DNA from: Opitutaceae bacterium
GTDB taxonomy: Bacteria; Verrucomicrobiota; Verrucomicrobiia; Opitutales; Opitutaceae
DNA: 6,459 nucleotides
NCBI GenBank assembly: GCA_003168315.1
Contig: PMSP01000123.1
Coordinates: forward strand, 1 to 6,459
Direction of reading: 5' to 3'
This document shows, one piece after another, positions 1 through 5,186 of the stretch. A model generated the notes under the pieces. It saw nothing but the letters and a program-made list of their open reading frames with translations. It was not told where the DNA came from and did no database searches. How positions within the stretch are numbered: position 1 is the stretch's first letter; each line of letters begins with the position of its first letter. A program made the translations under genes and the position numbers.

Positions 1-1512
1 CGAGTACGCGTTGCTGTGGCTGCCATCGATCATGTACTGCGTGACGCGCGCTGTCAGGGCCGCGGGGAGCGCCGTGCATTCCAGCCTGACCTCGGCGCCG
101 GGTCCGGCGACGTCATCGTCGTGGTAGTGCCAAAGAAGCACGCAGAGCCGGCTTCCATCCAGGCTCGCCAGCGCCCCGATGTCGGGGGCCCCGCGCACCC
201 CCTCGCGGAGAACGGCCTCCAGGGGCACCTCCCCGGTGCTCTCGGCCTGAACCCTCTGCCCGCCCATCCGGCTGAGCATCCGGAAGACATTCAGCACCGG
301 CAGGTCGATCCCGTTCGTCGACAGCACGCGCTGGCCGGCAAAGTACGGCTGGTCCTCGAACTCGAAGGCCCAGGTGAGGCTGCCTTGGAGGTTGACGCCC
401 GCCCGGTCCGTCAGGGCGTACTCCCTGGCGATGGTGGCCGCCGTGTAGCTGGAATACATCGTGCCCGGGCGGTAGCCGAGCTGCGGCCCGGCGCAGGCGG
501 CGCATCCGTCAGGGTCGGACTCCCCGATGACGATCGGCCGGTCCCTGAGCTCCGACACCGAGGCGATCATCGCGAACCCGCGGCTGATCTCGGACAGCTG
601 CGCCGCGATGCCAAGCCGCACGTGGCCGTCGACGAAGGCCGGCTGGCCCTTGGCATGGAAGGAGATGAAGTCAGTGGGCGTTCCCCTGCGGCCGGTGGCG
701 TAGTTCTGGCCGCGCGCGCAATGGGCGAGGAAATCCCGCATGAATTTGCCCCCGAACCCGGCGACGTCGGGACCCCCGACGCGCGCGGTCGGGAGCGCCC
801 GCCTCACGGCATCGACGGCGAAGTCATGAAGCCTGTAGAACTCCTCCGGGGACCCGCGCCAATAGGTCGCCAGGTTCGGCTCGTTCCAGACCTCCCAATA
901 CCAGCGCTCGACCGCGCTGCGCCCATAGCGCTCCACGCAGTGGCCGACCCATTGGTAGACGAGCTCCGCCCACCTCGCATAGTCGCGCGGCGGATAGGCC
1001 CAGCCGCTGGGAACCTCTTCGTATTTGAGGCCCGGGTGCCAGTCATGGCGGTACGGCTCGGGCATCGTGGAGAGGGCCCTCGGCATGAACCCGATCTCCG
1101 CATAGGGGCTGATCCCGCTGGCGCGGTAGGTGTCGAAGATGCGGTCCAGTATGGTCCAATCGTAGACGGGCTCCCCGTGCGGTCCCTCGGATAGGGCGTT
1201 GGTGCTTCCCCACTTGAACGACGGCGTCCCGTCGCCCGTGGTCAGAAGGTTGTGGCTCCTGAAATAGACCGCGCCCGGCCGCAGCTGGCCCAGCTCGCCG
1301 AGGAGGCGTTTGCCGTCCCTCATGGTTGCGTAGTTCGGCTCGTCGGCCCCGAAGAAGCGCCAAACGGGCGTCATCTCCCCGACGGGCCTCGAGGCGTCCA
1401 CGCGAACCGTGACGGCGAACGGCGCCCCGGTTTGAACCGGTTCCGCGGCCGCGTCGGCGCATGCGGCTGTCGCCGCCAGCACGGCGGCACGCAGGATCGT
1501 CCAGGGTCTCAT
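1..1512 (-). CDS. GH39 family glycoside hydrolase (beta-xylosidase-like), exported; 3' end outside window
   Basis: Probably releases xylose, or a related sugar, from the non-reducing end of xylan oligosaccharides by the retaining mechanism. The reading frame starts at ATG 1512-1510 and stays open for 504 codons to the window edge, so the stop is missing. Residues 1-22 look like a signal peptide (MRPWTILR, a hydrophobic Ala-rich stretch, then ADA), implying periplasmic or extracellular location. A TIM barrel follows from about residue 45 to 390. It contains the GH39-like block 'VYFRSHNLLTTGDGTPSFKW' (82-101), the acid/base motif WNEPN with E211, and a putative nucleophile E331 in 'IVIGESD'. 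An accessory beta-sandwich probably begins near residue 400. The nucleophile strand is followed by a CxxC (C337, C340) not expected in canonical GH39. No Shine-Dalgarno sequence precedes the ATG. The gene is divergent from a LacI-type regulator. The GH39 assignment is firm, but the exact sugar specificity is inferred. Confidence 0.88.
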   Translation of the reverse strand, partial: MRPWTILRAAVLAATAACADAAAEPVQTGAPFAVTVRVDASRPVGEMTPVWRFFGADEPNYATMRDGKRLLGELGQLRPGAVYFRSHNLLTTGDGTPSFKWGSTNALSEGPHGEPVYDWTILDRIFDTYRASGISPYAEIGFMPRALSTMPEPYRHDWHPGLKYEEVPSGWAYPPRDYARWAELVYQWVGHCVERYGRSAVERWYWEVWNEPNLATYWRGSPEEFYRLHDFAVDAVRRALPTARVGGPDVAGFGGKFMRDFLAHCARGQNYATGRRGTPTDFISFHAKGQPAFVDGHVRLGIAAQLSEISRGFAMIASVSELRDRPIVIGESDPDGCAACAGPQLGYRPGTMYSSYTAATIAREYALTDRAGVNLQGSLTWAFEFEDQPYFAGQRVLSTNGIDLPVLNVFRMLSRMGGQRVQAESTGEVPLEAVLREGVRGAPDIGALASLDGSRLCVLLWHYHDDDVAGPGAEVRLECTALPAALTARVTQYMIDGSHSNAYS

Positions 1513-1557
1513 GGGCATTCGGGGTGGGGGAGCAAGTGCCTTGGTTTCCTTGTCTGG

Positions 1558-1572
1558 CGCCCCGGCGGGGCG
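1558..1572. promoter_or_regulatory. GC-rich inverted repeat in the GH39/lacI spacer
   Basis: A perfect inverted repeat, CGCCCC-GGC-GGGGCG, has 6-bp arms and a 3-nt centre. It sits in the 123-nt divergent spacer, within what would be the 5' untranslated region of the GH39 gene. It could be a protein-binding site or an mRNA stem. GC-rich palindromes arise easily in DNA of this composition, so support is weak. Confidence 0.2.
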
Positions 1573-1587
1573 ACGCGACGCTTCCCG

Positions 1588-1600
1588 TACTTGACCGTTA
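1588..1600. promoter_or_regulatory. Candidate LacI-type operator, copy 1 (GH39/lacI spacer)
   Basis: TACTTGACCGTTA matches TACTTTACAGTAA at 4337-4349 in 10 of 13 positions. It lies in the divergent spacer between the GH39 and regulator genes, 76 nt from the GH39 ATG and 36 nt from the regulator ATG. It includes TTGACC (1591-1596), which resembles a -35 element for the regulator, although no good -10 hexamer follows at 17 bp. A repressor bound here could control both genes. The role is inferred from position and similarity only. Confidence 0.33.
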
Positions 1601-1635
1601 GGCTGAACTGGGGGATTTGTCGCACTGCGCCCTCC

Positions 1636-2736
1636 ATGCCCCGCCCAACGCTCAAAGACATCGCGCGCGAGCTGGGATACTCGAAGAACACGATATCCCT
1701 GGCGCTTCGCGGCAGCAGCCAGATCCCGGCCGCGACGATCAAGAGGATCAGGGCGGCGGCCGACCGCCTCGGCTACAGGCCGAACGCCATTGTCTCCCAG
1801 CTCATGGCCCAGCTGCGCTCGGCCCGCACGAGCCGGCTCCAGGCCAAGCTCGCGCTCGTCAACGCCAACCTCGACCCCGCCGCCTTCAAGGACCACCCGA
1901 CCATCCCGATCTACGTCGAGGGCTGCGAGAGGCGGGCCGCCGCCCTCGGCTACGACTTCGACCGCTTCTGGCTGCACGACCCCGAGATCACCGCGGAGCG
2001 CTGGCTCAGGATACTGGGCGCCCGTGGGATCAAGGGGCTCGTCCTGGTGGGCCTCATGGACACGAACCACCTGCCGGCGCAGCTCGAACCGGTGTGGAGG
2101 AAGCTGCCCTGCATCGTGACCGGCGTCCGGACGCACGATCCCGACCTCTCGTACTGCTGCGTGGACCATTACAGCCTCGCCCTCATGGCCTTCGAGAAGG
2201 CGCTGGCCCTGGGATACCGTCGCCCCGGCCTCGTCCTGGACGACGTCATCGACGACCTTGTCGAGAGCCGGTTTTCCTCGGGATACCTCGCGGGCCAGCG
2301 CCGGCTGCCCAAGGGCCAGCAGATCCCGGTCTTTGGCGACGTCACGGGTCCGGGCAGGGCGGAGATGTTCCGCGGATGGCTCAACCGGCACAGGCCGGAC
2401 GTGGTCTTCACCCTCTACAACAGCGTCCTCGGGTGGATCAAGGCGGCGGGACGCAGGGTGCCCGACGACATCGGTGTCATCCAGCTCGAGTGGCGGTCCT
2501 CCCGGCCGGACGTCGCCGGCATGCACCAGCACAACCTGGTGGCCGGGGAGGCCGCCGTGGACATGGTCGTCAGCCAGATCCACAACAACGAGGCGGGCGT
2601 CCAGGAGTTTCCGCGGGCGACGCTGGTCGGCGCGACTTGGGTGGACGGGTCAACCGTGCGTCGCCGGGACGCCTCGACAGGCGGCTCCGCGGCCCGGAGG
2701 AAAGCGCCAGGCTCGTCCGCCCGGGAGGGTCTTTAG
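1636..2736 (+). CDS. LacI-family transcriptional regulator
   Basis: A DNA-binding repressor (or activator) that probably responds to a sugar released from hemicellulose. The chosen start is ATG 1636, because the LacI N-terminus follows at once (MPRPTLKDIARELGYSKNT), giving 366 residues. The frame is open further upstream, but that part does not resemble the family. The helix-turn-helix covers residues 5-25, with recognition helix 'SKNTISLAL'. The helical remainder and hinge run to about 65 ('GYRPNAIVSQLMAQL'). The periplasmic-binding-protein-like sensor domain covers about 70-340, including 'GIKGLVLVG' (131-139), 'RPDVVFTLYNS' (253-263) and 'PDDIGVIQLEW' (276-286). A basic, probably disordered tail follows 340, so the protein is slightly longer than the usual 330-350. 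GGGGGA at 1610-1615 is about 20 nt before the ATG, too far for a good ribosome binding site. The gene is flanked by GH39 (divergent) and GH51 (convergent), its likely targets. The effector cannot be read from sequence. Confidence 0.92.
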   Translation: MPRPTLKDIARELGYSKNTISLALRGSSQIPAATIKRIRAAADRLGYRPNAIVSQLMAQLRSARTSRLQAKLALVNANLDPAAFKDHPTIPIYVEGCERRAAALGYDFDRFWLHDPEITAERWLRILGARGIKGLVLVGLMDTNHLPAQLEPVWRKLPCIVTGVRTHDPDLSYCCVDHYSLALMAFEKALALGYRRPGLVLDDVIDDLVESRFSSGYLAGQRRLPKGQQIPVFGDVTGPGRAEMFRGWLNRHRPDVVFTLYNSVLGWIKAAGRRVPDDIGVIQLEWRSSRPDVAGMHQHNLVAGEAAVDMVVSQIHNNEAGVQEFPRATLVGATWVDGSTVRRRDASTGGSAARRKAPGSSAREGL

Positions 2737-4292
2737 AGCTCGAGGACGACGACCGACAGGGGCGGCAGGACCACGGCAACGCGGTCGCCGGAGACGGTGG
2801 CGCCCGAGAACGGCACCGGCTCGACGGAATGGGGCGAATCGAACGTGTTGTGCGCCGTCATCGCGGGCGCGGTCAGGATGCGCCCGGTGACGGCCCCGAA
2901 GGATGCGCCCGCGAGGGCGCAGGAGACCGTCGCCGCCCCGTCCGGGTCCGTGTTGACGAGCGAGAGGTGGATCCTTCCCGACGCGTCGCGCGACGCGGAG
3001 GCGCTCACCATAGGTATTTTCTCGAGCGTGCCCGAGAGGTTCGGCGTCGTCAGCTCGACGGGCAGGAGCGTCGCGTCCTGGTGGACCCGGAACATCTCGA
3101 ACACGTGGTAGGTGGGGGTGAGGACGATCCTGTCATGGTCCGTCAGGATCATTGCCTGGAGAACATTGACCATCTGGGCGATGTCGGCCCCGGCGACGCG
3201 GTCCGCGTGCGCCTGGAAGATATGCAGGTTCAGGGCGGCGATGATGGCGTCGCGCATCGAGTTCTGCTGGAAGAGGAACCCCGGGTTGGTTCCCGGCTCG
3301 ACGTCGGTCCAGATGCCCCATTCGTCGACGATCAGGCCGACCCTCTTCTTCGGGTCGTACTTGTCCATGATGGCGGAATGCCGGGTGACGAGCTCCTCCA
3401 TCCGCAGGGTGTTGCCGAGCGCGCTGAAGTACTGCGGCCGGCCGAACTGCGTCGCCGAGCCCTTCTTTGACCAGTCGCCCGTCGGGATGGTGTAGTAGTG
3501 GAGGGCGAGCCCGCTCATCTGGGGGCCGGCGATCCTCATCAGGGTGTCGGTCCACGCGTAGTCGTCCTCGGCCGGCCCGCACGCGACGCGGTAGAGCCGG
3601 TTTCCCGGGCCCGAGGCGTAGTCCTTCAGGAAGGTGTTGTAGCGGCGGAAATTGTCGGCGTAGAACTCCGGCCGCATGTTTCCGCCGCAACCCCAGCTCT
3701 CGTTGCCGACCGCGACGTAGCGGACCTTCCAGGGCCTGTCCCTGCCGTTGGCGCGCCGCAGGTTCGCCATCGGCGAGCTGGCGTCTGAGGTCATGTACTC
3801 GACCCATTCCATCGCCTCCTGCACCGAGCCGCTCCCGACGTTGACGCAGATGTAGGGCTCGATCCCGAGCTTTTCGCAGAGGTTGAGGAACTCATGGGTC
3901 CCGAAGTGGTTGTTCTCGACGACGCCGCCCCAGTGGGAATTGTAGATGGACGGGCGCTTCTCGGCCGGCCCGATCCCGTCCTTCCAGTGGTACTCGTCGG
4001 CAAAGCAGCCGCCCGGCCAGCGCAGGATCGGGACATGAAGGTCCCTCAGCGCGGCCAGGACGGCGTTGCTGTAGCCGTCCGTGTTGGGGATGGGGGAGTC
4101 GGTTCCGACCCATATGCCGTCATAGATGCAGTGCCCGAGGTGCTCCGAGAACTGCCCGTAGATGTTCCGGTTGATGACCGCGCCCGGCTGGCCCGCGAGC
4201 ACGGTGAGCTGAGCATCGGCTCCGGCCGCCGCAGCCAGGGGGGATGAGAGCAGGGCAAGCGCGGCCGCGACGCGCAGGAGGGGTGGGGGCAT
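2733..4292 (-). CDS. GH51 alpha-L-arabinofuranosidase, exported
   Basis: Hydrolyses terminal non-reducing alpha-L-arabinofuranosyl residues from arabinoxylan, arabinan or their oligosaccharides by a retaining mechanism. The protein has 519 residues, a normal length for GH51. Residues 1-27 form a signal peptide (MPPPLLR, hydrophobic stretch 8-24, ADA before QL), so it is exported; many GH51 enzymes are intracellular. The catalytic barrel carries 'NIYGQFSEHLG' (43-53), 'RWPGGCFADEYHW' (91-103), the acid/base E198 in 'VGNESWGCGG' and the nucleophile E324 in 'IVDEWGIW'. The C-terminal beta-sandwich spans roughly 390-519. The start ATG at 4292-4290 is the only reasonable one, since an in-frame stop lies at 4331-4329. 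AAAGG lies only 1 nt from the ATG, too close for a standard ribosome binding site. The stop TAA (2735-2733) overlaps the convergent regulator's TAG. A candidate operator lies about 45 nt upstream. Confidence 0.95.
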   Translation of the reverse strand: MPPPLLRVAAALALLSSPLAAAAGADAQLTVLAGQPGAVINRNIYGQFSEHLGHCIYDGIWVGTDSPIPNTDGYSNAVLAALRDLHVPILRWPGGCFADEYHWKDGIGPAEKRPSIYNSHWGGVVENNHFGTHEFLNLCEKLGIEPYICVNVGSGSVQEAMEWVEYMTSDASSPMANLRRANGRDRPWKVRYVAVGNESWGCGGNMRPEFYADNFRRYNTFLKDYASGPGNRLYRVACGPAEDDYAWTDTLMRIAGPQMSGLALHYYTIPTGDWSKKGSATQFGRPQYFSALGNTLRMEELVTRHSAIMDKYDPKKRVGLIVDEWGIWTDVEPGTNPGFLFQQNSMRDAIIAALNLHIFQAHADRVAGADIAQMVNVLQAMILTDHDRIVLTPTYHVFEMFRVHQDATLLPVELTTPNLSGTLEKIPMVSASASRDASGRIHLSLVNTDPDGAATVSCALAGASFGAVTGRILTAPAMTAHNTFDSPHSVEPVPFSGATVSGDRVAVVLPPLSVVVLEL

Positions 4293-4335
4293 GCCTTTGG
4301 TCGTACGCTGCTTTGCGGCGGAAACGACTCAATCG

Positions 4336-4349
4336 TTACTTTACAGTAA
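4336..4349. promoter_or_regulatory. Candidate operator upstream of GH51, copy 2 (palindrome)
   Basis: TTACT-TTAC-AGTAA is an inverted repeat with perfect 5-bp arms and a 4-nt centre. It is AT-rich within otherwise very GC-rich DNA and ends 44 nt upstream of the GH51 ATG. Its core (4337-4349) matches the site at 1588-1600 in 10 of 13 positions. The size and position suit a LacI-family operator, and the regulator encoded at 1636-2736 is the natural candidate. The centre lacks the CpG typical of many LacI-family operators, which lowers confidence. Confidence 0.38.
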
Positions 4350-4404
4350 TCCCGACATCGGCCCTCCGGCGCCGGCCGGCCCCTTCGCCTTTGGGCGGCG
4401 CGAA

Positions 4405-4785
4405 TCAGTCCAGTGCCGGGATTTCCAGGAGGTTCTCAACCGCCGAGGCGAGGCTGTCCAGGGCGAACGGCTTCGAGAGGGCAAGGCTGGCGCCAAAGTG
4501 AAGGGCCATCTTGAGGGTGTCCCGGGCGTCCGAGCGGCCGCCGCCGGTCATCGCGATGATCTTCAGGCCCGGTTTGCGCTTACTCAGCTCCTGGATCGTC
4601 TCCAGGCCCTCCTTTTCCGGCATGACGAGGTCCGTGAGGACCAAGTCCGGGGAATGCTTGGCAAACTGGGCCAAGCCCTCGGCGCCGTCGCGCGCCTCGG
4701 CGACCGTGTAGCCCAGTCTCTCGAGCGACAACCGCAGCATGTTGCGGAGGCGATCCTCGTCCTCGATTATGAGTATCCTCTTCAT
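4405..4785 (-). CDS. Single-domain (CheY-like) response regulator
   Basis: A stand-alone phosphoreceiver domain of 126 residues with no output domain. It probably passes phosphate or a signal to a partner by protein contact. All signature residues are present: acidic pocket E8/D9 in 'LIIEDED', phospho-acceptor D52 in 'LVLTDLVMP', switch T80 in 'IIAMTGGG', and K105 in 'LALSKPF'. The 'TGGGR' after the switch Thr is common in a subgroup of receiver proteins. The start ATG at 4785-4783 is followed directly by the first beta-strand (MKRILIIED). No Shine-Dalgarno sequence or convincing promoter is visible in the divergent spacer. No histidine kinase is encoded in the window, so it is an orphan here and its pathway is unknown. 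It is followed on the same strand, after 112 nt, by the GH51 gene. No U-tract terminator is visible between them, but a functional link is not supported. Confidence 0.9.
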   Translation of the reverse strand: MKRILIIEDEDRLRNMLRLSLERLGYTVAEARDGAEGLAQFAKHSPDLVLTDLVMPEKEGLETIQELSKRKPGLKIIAMTGGGRSDARDTLKMALHFGASLALSKPFALDSLASAVENLLEIPALD

Positions 4786-4895
4786 GGAGCCAAGGGATAG
4801 ATATGCGGGACCGCCCCCGCGCTGGCAAGACTGCCCGGGGCCACTACGCGTTTACCGCAGTCTTCAATTTTCGTGGACAACGCCGATATCCCTGC

Positions 4896-4922
4896 GCTTT
4901 CATGCTCGGGTCATGCAAAAGC
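4896..4922 (+). promoter_or_regulatory. Imperfect hairpin enclosing the start codon of the small membrane-protein gene
   Basis: GCTTT (4896-4900) plus CATG (4901-4904) can pair with CATG (4912-4915) and AAAGC (4918-4922). This gives 9 bp with a 2-nt bulge (4916-4917) and a 7-nt loop. The ATG at 4913-4915 lies inside the 3' arm, so the structure could limit ribosome access. No Shine-Dalgarno sequence is present. A second, out-of-frame ATG (4902) lies in the 5' arm. The pairing is read from sequence; any regulatory role is speculation. Confidence 0.25.
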
Positions 4923-5158
4923 CGGAAGACAAGCTAGTAACCCCCGCCAGCCTCGCGGTTGACGCAGTCCTCGTGATCATCTTTTTCATCTACATGTACA
5001 GCGTCGTCTCGACGCACGTGCCGTCAAAGGATCACCGGATGATCCTCTTCTTCGGCGCCTCCTGCGCGGCGTGCCTGACGCTCGTGTTCTGGCTCGCCCT
5101 CCAGATGTTCCGGGTGGTCGTGAAGGTCCAGCGAGCGGAGTCCAGGGGCCCGAGCTGA
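4913..5158 (+). CDS. Small two-helix membrane protein of unknown function
   Basis: An 81-residue hypothetical protein starting at ATG 4913 (MQKPEDKLV). The frame is open further upstream, but that part is Arg/Pro-rich and unlike a membrane protein. Two hydrophobic segments are clear: about 14-33 (ending 'VIIFFIYMYS') and about 43-68 (starting 'MILFFGAS', containing 'CAACLTLVFWLAL'). A short polar loop 'THVPSKDHR' separates them. The tail after 68 is basic (VKVQRAESR), so a hairpin with both termini in the cytoplasm is plausible by the positive-inside rule. I do not recognise a family. It is divergent from the response regulator with a 127-nt spacer and converges on the RsmB-type gene with 3 nt between stops. 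The membrane-like composition argues that it is a real gene and not a shadow frame. Confidence 0.68.
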   Translation: MQKPEDKLVTPASLAVDAVLVIIFFIYMYSVVSTHVPSKDHRMILFFGASCAACLTLVFWLALQMFRVVVKVQRAESRGPS

Positions 5159-5186
5159 AACCTAGGCGCGGATGCGCCTGAAGGTT
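5159..5186. terminator. Bulged hairpin at the convergent junction, candidate bidirectional terminator
   Basis: AACCTAGGCGC (5159-5169) pairs with GCGCCT (5174-5179) and AGGTT (5182-5186). This is an 11-bp stem with a GGAT loop and a 2-nt bulge at 5180-5181. It begins directly after the TGA of the plus-strand gene (5156-5158) and contains the TAG stop (5164-5162) and last codons of the minus-strand gene. Neither strand has a proper U-tract after the stem, so it is not a canonical intrinsic terminator. Its place between convergent genes makes a 3'-end role, such as termination or mRNA-end protection, reasonable. Confidence 0.45.

Noticed and set aside
16..1194. Long plus-strand open frame of 392 codons
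   Set aside because: It lies opposite the GH39 gene, which has family motifs and both catalytic residues. The plus-strand translation is Arg/Pro/Gly-rich with no domain, as expected of a shadow frame in GC-rich DNA.
1617..3470. Plus-strand open frame of 617 codons
   Set aside because: It runs through the regulator in another frame and then antisense to GH51. It has low-complexity Arg/Gly/Pro composition and no family motif. The genes it overlaps are both convincing.
4366..4375. CCGGCGCCGG palindrome between the response regulator and GH51, considered as a terminator
   Set aside because: Neither strand has a U-tract after it, and such GC palindromes are common in this base composition.
4841..4860. 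Possible third operator copy (GTTTACCGCAG) in the response regulator/small-protein spacer
   Set aside because: It matches the putative operator in only 7 of 11 positions and is not palindromic, so it is not distinguishable from chance.
4786..4912. Promoter for the response regulator (minus-strand TTGCCA followed by TATCTA)
   Set aside because: The spacing is 19 bp and the -10 matches only 3 of 6 positions, too weak to annotate. Nothing else is seen in this spacer apart from the hairpin at its right end.
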